From a virus: 39,914 bases of DNA. Below, in pieces: positions 23,781 to 32,250 of this stretch; within the stretch, counting starts at the first letter, position 1; every line of letters starts with the position of its first letter. Where the stretch lies: IMG/VR virus record IMGVR_UViG_3300017948_000109, positions 1 to 39,914 of that record, one strand, 5' to 3'. A program made the position numbers and the translations under genes. The notes below the pieces were generated by a model. It worked only from the letters and a program-made list of their open reading frames with translations, had not been told where the DNA came from and did not search any database.

Positions 23781-24452
23781 GTGGTTGAATCGGCAACTTC
23801 CGGATCTTCCCAATTAGAACCAACCGATTTTACATCTAGGTGGAGCGTAACTGCGTTCATAGTCAAGCAAGCCATCGCCAAGATCGTCACAATGATGCCC
23901 GTCAAGGTCATCTCCGTTCAGGGGGGCGCTGGTGCGCTCGGAGCAGCCGGCACGGTAAGCGTCCAGCCGCTCGTGTCCCTGCTTGACGGCAACGGCAATG
24001 CGTCACCCCATGGCGTCATCAACGGGCTCCCTTACTTTCGGATGCAGGGGGGCACGACGGCGATCATCATGGACCCGGCAGTCGGAGATGTTGGGTACAT
24101 TCACGCCTGCATGCGGGACATGTCCTCTGTCGTAGCCAGTAATGGGCAAGTGTCTACGCCCGGTTCCTATCGAACCTATGATTTTTCTGACAGTATTTAT
24201 GTAGGGGGCATTCTCAACGCGACGCCGACACAGTACGTGCAATTCAATTCCTCGGGTGTTACCATCGCGGACGGCAATGGGAACATCATCACGATGAGCA
24301 GTTCAGGCATCGCCATCACGGGTAACCTGACCGTCACCGGAACGGTCATCGCGGGCTATGGCGGAGCTGATCAGGTAGGGCTCACGACGCACAAGCATGG
24401 TGGCGTCACGACAGGCAGTGGCACCTCGGCAGCACCGACAGCGGGGACGTAG
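23781..24452 (+). CDS. Baseplate central spike (gp138/gpV-like)
   Basis: A 223-residue spike protein. The N-terminal OB-like part contains AKIVTMMPVKVISVQGG and a Gly/Ala-rich loop with VSVQPLVSLLDGNGN, then PYFRMQGGTTAIIMDPAVGDVGYIHACM, the typical gp138/gpV domain that meets the hub. A triple-stranded beta-helix type stretch follows (VTIADGNGNIITMSSSGIAITGNLTVTGTV). The tip carries THKHGGV, the HxH motif that holds an iron atom at the apex of P2 gpV and phi92 gp138. The start is GTG 23781 after AAGGGTG. It would pierce the outer membrane. Confidence 0.87.
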   Translation: MVESATSGSSQLEPTDFTSRWSVTAFIVKQAIAKIVTMMPVKVISVQGGAGALGAAGTVSVQPLVSLLDGNGNASPHGVINGLPYFRMQGGTTAIIMDPAVGDVGYIHACMRDMSSVVASNGQVSTPGSYRTYDFSDSIYVGGILNATPTQYVQFNSSGVTIADGNGNIITMSSSGIAITGNLTVTGTVIAGYGGADQVGLTTHKHGGVTTGSGTSAAPTAGT

Positions 24453-24455
24453 GCC

Positions 24456-24833
24456 GTGTCGGCTACACTTTTGTTGGATCAACTGGCCTGGGATCTTCTC
24501 ATCGATATTGATGGGAACATCGCACTAGCTACGGATCCCTATTCAATCGCCCAGGACGCGGCGAGCGCGATCAAGCTTTACTTGGGCGAGCTTTGGTACG
24601 ATACGACACAAGGTGTACCGTATGACCAGATTTTGGGGCAATTCCCATCGTTAACTTATATCAAGAGTCAGCTTGTCAATGCAGCATTGACTGTTCCTGA
24701 AGTAGTCTCCGCTCAAGTATTCATATCCGGTTTTGCAGGCAGACAGCTTTCCGGGCAAGTGCAAATAACTACGACATCAGGCAGTACCTCTGCGGCGAGT
24801 TTTAATACGTTTGTAACGAACTTCAGTACCTGA
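24456..24833 (+). CDS. Baseplate wedge protein (gp25/gpW-like)
   Basis: A 125-residue protein of the gp25-like family that starts sheath assembly at the baseplate. The core pattern IDIDGNIALATDPYSIAQDAASAIKLYLGELWYDTTQGVPYDQIL (17-61) is characteristic: the Gly-Glu-x-x-x-Asp turn and a helix ending in the wedge contact. The start is GTG 24456, three bases after the spike stop. The product would join the end of the sheath to baseplate J. Confidence 0.83.
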   Translation: MSATLLLDQLAWDLLIDIDGNIALATDPYSIAQDAASAIKLYLGELWYDTTQGVPYDQILGQFPSLTYIKSQLVNAALTVPEVVSAQVFISGFAGRQLSGQVQITTTSGSTSAASFNTFVTNFST

Positions 24834-24841
24834 GATAACGC

Positions 24842-26485
24842 ATGGCTATAACCACCAATGTCCCTGTACCTACTTTCGGCCCTACCGGCTATGTCGTGCC
24901 GGCCGAAAGTGCGATTCTTACCGGTGTTTTGGCCGATATCAATACAGCGTTTGGGGGCAACTTAAATACGACCAACCTGTCCTCTCCGCAGGGGCAACTT
25001 GCTTCCAGTGAAGCTGCAATCATCGGCAATACCAACAATATCTTTTTGTTTCTTACGAATCAATTCGATCCTGCTTACGCGTCGGGAAGATACCAGGATG
25101 CTTTGGCAAGACTTTATTTCCTAAATCGCAACGGGGCGCAGCCTACTGTCGTTCAAGCTGTTTGCTCCGGCGGGTATAACGTTCCCATCCCCACAGGAGC
25201 CCAGGCACAAGCCGCTGATGGAAACATCTATACCTGCACGGCAGGGGGTACCATCCCGATTGGCGGGTCCATAACACTGCCCTTCGCCTGTAACGTCGTA
25301 GGCCCGATTTCATGCCCAGCTGGTACGCTTAATACGATTTACCAAGCTATTCCTGGATGGGATTCGATCACCAATCCCACGGCAGGCGTCGTGGGCCAAG
25401 CCACAGAATCAACGACGCAGTTCGAACAACGGCGCCAGGCTACTGTTGCAGCAAACTCTGTTAATGCAGTGGCTTCTATTCAAGGAGCACTCCTGAGTGT
25501 TCCCGGTATTCTTAGTGCCTATATTACTGAAAACGCCACCAGTTCTCCCGTAACGGTTGGGGGGACAACATTAGCCGCAAATAGCCTTTACGTGGCGGTC
25601 AGCGGTTCGGCCGCGCCCTCGGCAATTGCCAATGCGATCTGGAGCAAGAAACCTCCGGGTTGTGCATACAATGGAAATACTTCTTACGTTGTCAGCGATA
25701 CGTCCTATCCGGTACCTTATCCAACTTACACAGTAACCTGGATGACGCCCACCAATTTGCAAATAGCATTTGCCATTAATATTGTTTCTTCTGCGGCCGT
25801 GCCGTCCAACGCGGCAACGCTTATTCAGAACGCAATTGTGTCCGCGTTTGCCGGTGGCGACGGCGGCTCTATCGCAGGCATTGGAAATCTTATCCTGGCA
25901 TCGAGATATTATTCCACGCTCGCAGCGCTCGGTTCCTGGGCACAAATCCGTACTTTCTACGTTGGATCGGCCAACAGCGGATCTGCTTCGGTCTTGGGCA
26001 GGATTTCCGGAAACACCCTGACGATCCAGACTGTGACCTCGGGTACGGTTGCAGTCGGACAGACCGTGACGGGATCGCTGGGGGACATCACGATCGGAAC
26101 ACAGGTCACAGCACTGGGCTCGGGGGCAGGCGGTACAGGAACCTATGTCGTCTCCACAGCACAGTCCATCGGAGCAACCTTCACGGCCCAAGGAACAAGC
26201 ACAGTTATGACTGCCTCGGCCGTGTCCGGGACGATCAGCGCCGGTTATTATATGGCCAATGGCACGGGTATTTCTGCAAACACATACATAATAGGCCAGC
26301 TATCGGGCACGATCGGAGGTGCCGGGACTTATTCGGTAAATAACATACTCAACCTTCCTGTAGGCGTGTCGGCATCAGCTAACGAAGCCATGACGATGGT
26401 GTCGGCTACCCTGACATCTGTGCAGACAAATATAAACCAGCAGCCCGTCACCAGTGTGGGTAGTATTACTGTAACTGTAACATAG
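24842..26485 (+). CDS. Baseplate J-like protein with two inserted repeat domains
   Basis: A 547-residue baseplate J protein (Mu gp47/P2 gpJ family). Residues 1-380 hold the core: an opening FGPTGYVVPAESAILTGVLADINTAFGG, LSSPQGQLASSEAAIIGN (46-63), and STTQFEQRRQATVAANSVNAVASIQGALLSVPGI (190-223). Residues about 384-450 and 453-518 are two successive copies of the Gly/Thr repeat domain seen in the sheath, and the family pattern resumes in the last strands (QQPVTSVGSITVTVT). J forms the wedge ring around the hub. The repeat inserts likely project from the baseplate. Confidence 0.85.
   Translation: MAITTNVPVPTFGPTGYVVPAESAILTGVLADINTAFGGNLNTTNLSSPQGQLASSEAAIIGNTNNIFLFLTNQFDPAYASGRYQDALARLYFLNRNGAQPTVVQAVCSGGYNVPIPTGAQAQAADGNIYTCTAGGTIPIGGSITLPFACNVVGPISCPAGTLNTIYQAIPGWDSITNPTAGVVGQATESTTQFEQRRQATVAANSVNAVASIQGALLSVPGILSAYITENATSSPVTVGGTTLAANSLYVAVSGSAAPSAIANAIWSKKPPGCAYNGNTSYVVSDTSYPVPYPTYTVTWMTPTNLQIAFAINIVSSAAVPSNAATLIQNAIVSAFAGGDGGSIAGIGNLILASRYYSTLAALGSWAQIRTFYVGSANSGSASVLGRISGNTLTIQTVTSGTVAVGQTVTGSLGDITIGTQVTALGSGAGGTGTYVVSTAQSIGATFTAQGTSTVMTASAVSGTISAGYYMANGTGISANTYIIGQLSGTIGGAGTYSVNNILNLPVGVSASANEAMTMVSATLTSVQTNINQQPVTSVGSITVTVT
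25991..26395 (+). repeat. Mobile GTG-repeat domain, copies 3 and 4 (in baseplate J)
   Basis: Two tandem copies, about 67 and 66 residues. Copy 3 reads GRISGNTLTI with GTVAVGQTVTG and GGTGTYVVS; copy 4 reads ASAVSGTISAG with NGTGISANTYI and GGAGTYSVN. The two are less alike than copy 3 is to copy 2. Confidence 0.6.
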
Positions 26486-26503
26486 TGGGAGGAACGAACT
26501 CTC

Positions 26504-27256
26504 ATGGCTACAAATGATTTCAGTGCCTACGACTTCGTTGCTGCAGACTTTTTTGTCTCAGTGCTTGGTACTCCTACGGGGCCACCCTACCCGCCTGCGC
26601 CTGTCGGCGGATCCAATGCAATTGGCGCATTTACGATTGCTACCAGTCCGGTTGGTACTATTTCTGCGTTCAATTATTGGGAAACCGTAATCAGCCAATA
26701 CGCTAATTCGCCTATATTAACACAGCTTATTGCCAATTTTTTTCAATACATCGATCCCACACAGCTTATAGATAGTTTTTACGATAACATGTTTAACATC
26801 AACACTGCGCAAGGCTACGGCCTTGATGTGTGGGGAAGACGTGTGGGCATCCCGACACGTGTCATAAATGTTGCTGGTGGAAAAAACTTGGGCTTTGCCG
26901 AAGCCTTGTCGGTTCCTCCCGGACAAGTTGATACAAACATCGATCCGTTCAATCAGTCGCCTTTCTATTCGGGAGGAGGGTTGACCAGTAGCTATGCCTT
27001 GTCCGATACTAGCTTTCGTACTTTGATATTTGCCAAGGCGCTGTCCAACATATCCAATGGGTCTATTCCAGCAATAAACCAGTTATTACAAAATCTGTTT
27101 CCTAATCGTGGGCAATGCTACGTCATAGATAACCTAAATATGTCTATGACATATTACTTTACATTTGCGCTGACCGCTGTTGAGCAGGCTATTCTTGAGC
27201 AAACAACTGTGCTACCGACGCCTGCGGGCGTGTCATCAACCGTTGTCTTCTTGTAG
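26504..27256 (+). CDS. DUF2612 baseplate protein (tail protein I analog)
   Basis: A 250-residue DUF2612 protein, which follows baseplate J and links baseplate to fibres. Typical segments are SQYANSPILTQLIANFFQYIDPTQLIDSFYDNMFNINTAQGYGLDVWGRRVGI (65-117) and the later TLIFAKALSNISNGSIPAINQLLQNLF, which lead into a beta-strand end (TYYFTFALTAVEQAIL). A Gly/Pro-rich linker with FAEALSVPPGQVDTN lies between. The product would form the outer baseplate arm that carries the collar fibre encoded next. Confidence 0.83.
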   Translation: MATNDFSAYDFVAADFFVSVLGTPTGPPYPPAPVGGSNAIGAFTIATSPVGTISAFNYWETVISQYANSPILTQLIANFFQYIDPTQLIDSFYDNMFNINTAQGYGLDVWGRRVGIPTRVINVAGGKNLGFAEALSVPPGQVDTNIDPFNQSPFYSGGGLTSSYALSDTSFRTLIFAKALSNISNGSIPAINQLLQNLFPNRGQCYVIDNLNMSMTYYFTFALTAVEQAILEQTTVLPTPAGVSSTVVFL

Positions 27257-27268
27257 GGCCGCGATTCC

Positions 27269-28498
27269 ATGCAATATACCGCCATTCCTACAAAAATATC
27301 CACATATTGGGCGCAGAACGCGTCGGGTTCGTACGTACGTACGCCCCCAAACACCAGTCAAATCGGTGTCAATCCCGGATACGCGTCATGGCCTGACGGC
27401 TTCGTTCCGCTGAATCTGACTGCTGAAGCTGCGGGGGGCATCCCCCCGTATGGTCAGGACATGAACGGTGTCCTGCGAGCCATTTCACAGTGGTTGCAAT
27501 TTACCCAGGCGTTTGGCGGTCTCCCCTACGATTCGGCCTTCCAAACTGCGATCAGCGGCTACCCGCAAGGCGCGGTGGTACAGTCTATTTCTTACGTTGG
27601 CACCACTTGGTTTTCTCTTGTCGATAACAACACGACCAACCCTGATTCAGGGGGCGACAACTGGATCACCATAGGCGACGGTGCTCGCAATGATATGAAG
27701 TGGCGTCCCACATCGGAATCACTTCCTGGCTGGATCATTGCGAACGGAACCACGATCGGCAGCGCATCCTCGGGGGCCGCCCAGCTTGCTGCCGCGAAGT
27801 GCGCGGGTGTCTACGCCTGGCTCTGGAATAACTTCTCCAATGCCCTTTGCCCGGTCACAGGAGGCCGGGGCGCGACCGCTGCAGCGGACTTCGCGGCGAA
27901 CAAGACTATCGCTGTCCTGGACATGCGCGGCATCGCCCCTGTGGGCGCCGACACGATGGGAGGCTCAACGACCACGAAGCTGGCCGGCGTGCCTATCACG
28001 ACGGGAGGCCTCGCCGTCGCCACGGCATCAACTTGTACGATCGCGGCGGCCACGACGGCACAGATCGAGGCTGGAAACGTTCCTGCTGTCCTGACGGTTG
28101 GCGGCACGATCACGGGCACATGGGCTCCTGGCATGACCGTGAGCGGATCCGGTGTCACAGCAGGCACCGTGATCGTAAGTCAAGCCTCGGGCACGACCGG
28201 CGGAAATGGTACCTATAACCTGAATCAGTCGGTGTCTGTGGCCTCCAACACAGCGATGACCGGATACACTGCCCAGGCGCCGGGTACTGTGATCGGTGAG
28301 AACACCCACATTCTTACAGTCCAGGAAACGGCGGCGCATACCCACTTATACAACACGACGGGCGGTAACCTTGCGGTCGGCGGGGGCGGCAACTCTGCGG
28401 CGCAGTATGGCTCAACTTCTTCTGGCGTAACGGGTGGAGGTCTCGGACACAATAACGTATCTTTGGCCCTTACTGGGTACTGGTACGTGAAGCTGTAA
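27269..28498 (+). CDS. Tail-collar-type fibre with inserted repeat domain
   Basis: A 409-residue fibre. The N-terminal 135 residues (YGQDMNGVLRAISQWLQFTQAFGGLPYDSAFQTAISGYPQGAVV) match the baseplate-attachment part of short fibres, and SESLPGWIIANGTTIGSASSG (149-169) with VLDMRGIAPVGAD (216-228) is the tail-collar pattern. Residues about 272-333 are a copy of the window's repeat domain. The C-terminus (AAHTHLYNTTGGN, then GLGHNNVSLALTGYWYVKL) is the usual fibre tip with HTH and N-V-SLALTGYWYV, where receptor binding is expected. It starts 13 bases after the DUF2612 gene. Confidence 0.82.
   Translation: MQYTAIPTKISTYWAQNASGSYVRTPPNTSQIGVNPGYASWPDGFVPLNLTAEAAGGIPPYGQDMNGVLRAISQWLQFTQAFGGLPYDSAFQTAISGYPQGAVVQSISYVGTTWFSLVDNNTTNPDSGGDNWITIGDGARNDMKWRPTSESLPGWIIANGTTIGSASSGAAQLAAAKCAGVYAWLWNNFSNALCPVTGGRGATAAADFAANKTIAVLDMRGIAPVGADTMGGSTTTKLAGVPITTGGLAVATASTCTIAAATTAQIEAGNVPAVLTVGGTITGTWAPGMTVSGSGVTAGTVIVSQASGTTGGNGTYNLNQSVSVASNTAMTGYTAQAPGTVIGENTHILTVQETAAHTHLYNTTGGNLAVGGGGNSAAQYGSTSSGVTGGGLGHNNVSLALTGYWYVKL
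28082..28267 (+). repeat. Mobile GTG-repeat domain, copy 5 (in the collar fibre)
   Basis: Encodes about 62 residues: VPAVLTVGGTITGTWAPGMTVSGSGV, then GGNGTYNLNQSVSVAS. It interrupts the fibre between the collar domain and the tip. Confidence 0.6.
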
Positions 28499-28509
28499 GG
28501 ATATCTCAA

Positions 28510-29481
28510 ATGCGGTTAGTAACCAAACTTCTTGTATCTTTTGTTGGACTGGGCGTCCTCCTCGCTTCAGTTGTCTATGTTTCGGGCCAGTCCAGTCCGG
28601 GGCTTATCTTCGGGCAGATCCCGACTGCGGCACAATGGAATAGTTATTTTGCGAATAAGCTTGATTACAATGGCTACACACCCCTGAATCCGGCAGGCGG
28701 CACGATGACCGGGCCGCTTACGACGGCTCCGTCTACGACGGGGGCTGCGGGATTTAACATTCCAGCAGGTACTGCGCCGACCTCGCCCAATAATGGAGAC
28801 ATCTGGAACACGGGAACGCTGCTTGGGTCCCGTATCAACGGCACCACTGTTGGCTTATGGCCCTGGGAATGTTCTTGGGATAATACGCCTTTGCTGGCTT
28901 GCGTAACCGCCACAACGGCGCGGCCTCAAATCGTTTACGAGAACACCACGGCGGACGCGTCTAATCCAACTATTCTTCTTGCCAAGTCCAGGGCTGTGGG
29001 AAATACGCTCACAAGCGATTTGCTTGGCGCGATCACTGGATACGGCTATGCCAATTCAGCATATCAAGCGGCCACGAACATACAGTTCGCCCAAGCGGCA
29101 TCTTCATCGGGAAGCAACATCCCAACCAAAACTATACTCTATACGAGCAATGCTGCTGGATTACTAAATCAGTCTTTGACCTTTGATAATCTTGCCCATG
29201 TTGGTGTTACACCGTCTGCCGCGCCTACGGTACAGGGGGCGAGTTGTGGCACCACGCCCGGTAGCCCGGCAGGTGGGGATTTTTCTGGACGCGTCACGGA
29301 GGGCACCACTGCGACGGGCTGTATCATTAATTTTGCGGGGACGTATGCTAATGCGCCATACTGCATTGCACAATTAGGCACGGCGAATGCTGTAGGGGTT
29401 ACTACGTCCACGACGCAGCTGACTGTGGTGCACTCTTCTTTGTCGAGTCAGGTGCTGACTTGGATTTGTACGGGGAATTAA
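28510..29481 (+). CDS. Fibre-like protein with an N-terminal signal-like segment
   Basis: A 323-residue protein. Residues 1-5 are basic (MRLVTK), 7-23 are strongly hydrophobic and a cleavable-looking YVSG-QSS site follows near residue 26: a standard signal-peptide shape, with no lipobox. Then FGQIPTAAQWNSYFANKLDYNG (34-55) and GGTMTGPLTTAPSTTG follow, a fibre motif widespread in phages, then a beta-rich C-terminus. Signal peptides are not expected in cytoplasmically assembled fibres. It may be an N-terminal membrane-penetrating or anchoring segment. The last + gene of the tail block, it overlaps the convergent helicase by four bases. Confidence 0.75.
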   Translation: MRLVTKLLVSFVGLGVLLASVVYVSGQSSPGLIFGQIPTAAQWNSYFANKLDYNGYTPLNPAGGTMTGPLTTAPSTTGAAGFNIPAGTAPTSPNNGDIWNTGTLLGSRINGTTVGLWPWECSWDNTPLLACVTATTARPQIVYENTTADASNPTILLAKSRAVGNTLTSDLLGAITGYGYANSAYQAATNIQFAQAASSSGSNIPTKTILYTSNAAGLLNQSLTFDNLAHVGVTPSAAPTVQGASCGTTPGSPAGGDFSGRVTEGTTATGCIINFAGTYANAPYCIAQLGTANAVGVTTSTTQLTVVHSSLSSQVLTWICTGN

Positions 29482-31133
29482 ACCACCCAGGACCTCCAGC
29501 TATCGTTATCAATGACTGCGGCCATGTCGATCTTTTCGCGCATTGCCCATAAAAACTTTTCGTCTATGGTTCCGGGTATTACCAGATCAACATAGGCCAC
29601 TTGTCTAGTCTTTCCGACAGACTTGACACGTTCCTCACTCTGACTCCGGAAATCAAGATCATTCCGGCAAGAATAATAGACGCTGAGGTCTGCTATAGAC
29701 CACTCTCGGCCATAACGTCCAGCGCCCGTAGCAACCAAGAATCGGCAACGTGCATCATTCTTGAATCTTTTTTCCTCATCCTCACGTTCTTTTACATTAC
29801 CGCCATGGAACTCTGCGACAGCAGCCGCGCCATAAACTTTAGCCAATTCTCTGACTATAAGCGCGACACTGTGACGATAACTGGTCCACACAATCGCCTT
29901 GCCGTCGAAATCTTCTAAGAGCGAGAGTAATGCGGAAGTCTTTTTTTCAGGAACGTCGTGAATGATCCCATTCTCGTCCATAACATGGCCACACAATATT
30001 TGATGAAGGCGCAATAACCGCACAATCACATGCGTCGCGGTCACATGGTCCAATGATTCAAGTTCCGCTATGGCTGTCTTTCTCAAAGAATCATACACTC
30101 TCTTTTGTTCCGGATGCCAGGACACCTCTCGGATTGAATAATCACTGGGAGGAAGATCGTAACAGTCTTCTAGCTTGCAACGATACGAGTAGGGCTCTAT
30201 CTTTGGAGCAAGTTCGGCCTCGTTCTGGTAACCTTGAATCACTTCAATCGTCTGTAGCCGCTTATTGAAACGTCCCAACGCATCGATAACTTTATCTCGG
30301 GGTAACCAGTCACACACAGATTCAAGGTACCTTCGCATTTCGCTCGGGGGCATCTTGCCTAGAGTTGGGTCCACAGCAAGCATGCGCCATTGCAGAACGG
30401 CTGGTGTCGTAGCCGAACCAAGATCAATCGCGGATCGTAGCATACCGCGTAACTGGGCATCGGGCAGCATACATATCTTTTTTACGACGGCGTATCTTGC
30501 TTTGAATGTGGCGAATGTGGCGTGCCCGAGGATACGAATGTTCAGGAACCGAAACTGATTCCAAATATCCAATGGACTTCTGGGTGCGATCAGTCCTGTA
30601 AGTATTCTACGGTATTTAGACAAAGGGGCAAAATTCTCAGCCACAAACTTTCCGCATGCTGAATCAGCATTCTTAATTACCACTGATTCATCAATCGCAC
30701 AGACACTAGCACGCTGCTTTAAAAATTGCATGGCAAGGGTTCTTGCCCCCTGCACAGAGGACAGCGCTTCAATATTCATGACCAGCACCCGAGGGCCTTC
30801 CCGATATTCTAAAAAGTCTTCTAGGCGCTGAATAAAAGGCTTGAGCTTGGCTCGACTACTCTCCCAGAGTAGTACACGCGTCACCTTTAAAAGATCGTCT
30901 GGGAACTCTGCTTGGACGTGTGCTGGCCACGTGCGGTAGGCACCTCCTGGTGCCACTATAAGTATGTCTTGAGCCTCACCTATGCTATATAGGTATCCGA
31001 AATCGTCAATTAGTACCTTCGATTTTCCGACCCTTTGTGCCATACGTAACGCAAATACCCTCTGCCCTCGCATCTTAGCCAGCGCCTCCGCCTGCCGAAC
31101 ACGCGGAGGTCTCCGCGATACATATTCAGACAC
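29478..31133 (-). CDS. SNF2-type DNA helicase
   Basis: A 551-residue two-domain superfamily 2 helicase of the phage SNF2 type. Domain 1 has the Walker A-like MAQRVGKSKVL (31-41; a Val at the place usually held by Thr or Ser before GK), then IVAPGG (59-64), and the Walker B-like AIDESVVIKN (146-155) followed by RRILTG (175-180). Domain 2 has KAIVWTSYRHSV, a VATGAGRYGREWS motif V and EERVKSVGKTRQVAYVDL as motif VI. Such proteins act in phage replication or recombination. It is the last gene of the minus-strand block and its stop (TTA 29478-29480) overlaps the + gene's stop. Confidence 0.85.
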   Translation of the reverse strand: MSEYVSRRPPRVRQAEALAKMRGQRVFALRMAQRVGKSKVLIDDFGYLYSIGEAQDILIVAPGGAYRTWPAHVQAEFPDDLLKVTRVLLWESSRAKLKPFIQRLEDFLEYREGPRVLVMNIEALSSVQGARTLAMQFLKQRASVCAIDESVVIKNADSACGKFVAENFAPLSKYRRILTGLIAPRSPLDIWNQFRFLNIRILGHATFATFKARYAVVKKICMLPDAQLRGMLRSAIDLGSATTPAVLQWRMLAVDPTLGKMPPSEMRRYLESVCDWLPRDKVIDALGRFNKRLQTIEVIQGYQNEAELAPKIEPYSYRCKLEDCYDLPPSDYSIREVSWHPEQKRVYDSLRKTAIAELESLDHVTATHVIVRLLRLHQILCGHVMDENGIIHDVPEKKTSALLSLLEDFDGKAIVWTSYRHSVALIVRELAKVYGAAAVAEFHGGNVKEREDEEKRFKNDARCRFLVATGAGRYGREWSIADLSVYYSCRNDLDFRSQSEERVKSVGKTRQVAYVDLVIPGTIDEKFLWAMREKIDMAAVIDNDSWRSWVV

Positions 31134-31139
31134 TTCTGC

Positions 31140-31370
31140 TTATCTCCTGCCAATGATTACTGCCGGAACACTTTTATCGTAGTAATCATCAGATTCATCC
31201 ACAAGTCTGTGATAGCCAAAGAACCAGTTTTCCTCATCATATGTTCCAAGAACAACCCTATTACCCGTTCGGATAACAGGGTCTTCCTGGCCACCCTCAT
31301 AGCCATCAACAACCACCAGCATTTCCTGCGGTAGTTTCCTTAGTTCTTCTATAAGCTCGCCTACGGTCAT
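31140..31370 (-). CDS. Small hypothetical protein (MTVGELIEEL type)
   Basis: A 76-residue acidic protein: a helix MTVGELIEELRKLPQE (1-16), a strand MLVVVDGYEGGQED and a basic VPAVIIGRR end. The pattern with GELI-EL followed by a Gly-rich strand is a common small phage/bacterial family of unknown role. Its ATG overlaps the stop of the upstream gene (ATGA), so it is coupled. No catalytic residues seen. Confidence 0.7.
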   Translation of the reverse strand: MTVGELIEELRKLPQEMLVVVDGYEGGQEDPVIRTGNRVVLGTYDEENWFFGYHRLVDESDDYYDKSVPAVIIGRR

Positions 31371-31609
31371 CCCACACGCACCTGAGTCAGGACCAGTTCA
31401 TACTTAGGAGGTTCCGATAAAACCTCAAGATTCTCCGGCTTATAGATGTGGCAAAAGTAGCCACCCCCATCGGCCATGTGGCGCACAACCACGCGATTGT
31501 TCTTTTCTCTTGGGGGCTGCTCCTCCGGAAACATGTTGAAGAATCCGACTACCACACCATACGCGTGGTAATCTCCCGAGGACTTGAATACGTGGTCACC
31601 TATTCTCAT
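31367..31609 (-). CDS. Small hypothetical protein
   Basis: An 80-residue protein. I start it at ATG 31609, not at the longer frame from 31762, because GGAGGGTGAG lies just ahead of it, the ATG overlaps the previous gene's stop (ATGA), and the longer version would cover most of that gene. Visible segments are IGDHVFKSSGDYHAYGVVVGFF, a beta-barrel-like opening, and VVRHMADGGGYFCHIYKPENL. It resembles small SH3-like or nucleic-acid-binding phage proteins only in general shape. Function unknown. Confidence 0.65.
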   Translation of the reverse strand: MRIGDHVFKSSGDYHAYGVVVGFFNMFPEEQPPREKNNRVVVRHMADGGGYFCHIYKPENLEVLSEPPKYELVLTQVRVG

Positions 31610-31794
31610 CTCACCCTCCTCTTTCCCGCCAAAAACTCTTCCACACTTGTAGCCCTGTGTTCGCCGCCACTTGTTGGACGATACACGACCAACAAGTGAT
31701 CGTCCCTGATGTCCAGGGGAACCGAAACGACGAAGAGATATTCCCCTTCGTCGCTTCGCCAAACTTGGCCCGCTCGGATATCAGTTGTGGGCAT
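31606..31794 (-). CDS. Small hypothetical protein
   Basis: A 62-residue protein: DIRAGQVWRSDEGEYLFVVSV, then a strand LLVVYRPTSGG and a C-terminal ATSVEEFLAGKRR helix. It resembles short phage-encoded beta-barrel proteins with the GQVW opening and a VEEFL-type end; no function is known to me. The ribosome site is weak, and the start lies 13 bases before the stop of the upstream gene, so translation is probably coupled to it. Confidence 0.6.
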   Translation of the reverse strand: MPTTDIRAGQVWRSDEGEYLFVVSVPLDIRDDHLLVVYRPTSGGEHRATSVEEFLAGKRRVR

Positions 31795-32233
31795 CTACCA
31801 CAACGATCCACTTATCCTTGTACGCTTCTAGAGTCTGTTTATAACGCTCCTCCCAGTATGGGGTTTCCACCACACCCCCACATACTATCTCTCCTTCAAA
31901 TACGTGTAGCTTGCCGTCTTTCATACGCACGTCGTGCCGGTTGTAATAGGTTTTTGCAACGAAATACCGTTTGGTCACGAAGAAGTACGGTTCTTTTCCT
32001 TCAGGGAGATCAGCTACTCGCACGCAATTTCTACTTGGTTGATCATGGCGATCTCCGAAATTAAAGCCGTTGTTGGTTTCTCGCAGCCTTTGCTCCTCCT
32101 CTCCTTGCAGATAACCATCCCACCTCCCGCCACATCTATAATAATCCCACTCATCGTCCTTGTAAAAGACCATGACTTCTTCGACCTTTTCTTTGGTAGG
32201 CTCGTCCACGAACACAAAGCCCAGATAGTGCAT
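31781..32233 (-). CDS. Hypothetical protein
   Basis: A 150-residue soluble, aromatic-rich protein. I use ATG 32233 because GGAGGAGG precedes it at ideal spacing; the longer frame to 32302 has no ribosome site. It begins MHYLGFVFVDEPTKEKVEEVMVF and contains YYRCGGRWDGYL, GKEPYFFVTKRYFVAKTYYNRHDV and a C-terminal YWEERYKQTLEAYKDKWIVVVDAHN. The regular strand-helix alternation and many Tyr, Trp and Phe residues suggest a compact alpha-beta fold. The family is not recognised. Confidence 0.65.
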   Translation of the reverse strand: MHYLGFVFVDEPTKEKVEEVMVFYKDDEWDYYRCGGRWDGYLQGEEEQRLRETNNGFNFGDRHDQPSRNCVRVADLPEGKEPYFFVTKRYFVAKTYYNRHDVRMKDGKLHVFEGEIVCGGVVETPYWEERYKQTLEAYKDKWIVVVDAHN

Positions 32234-32250
32234 AGTGTACCTCCTCCTCG

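Noticed and set aside
31610-31762. Extended N-terminus for the gene ending at 31367
   Set aside because: The extension lies almost wholly inside the gene 31606-31794 in another frame. The ATG at 31609 has a good ribosome site and an ATGA overlap.
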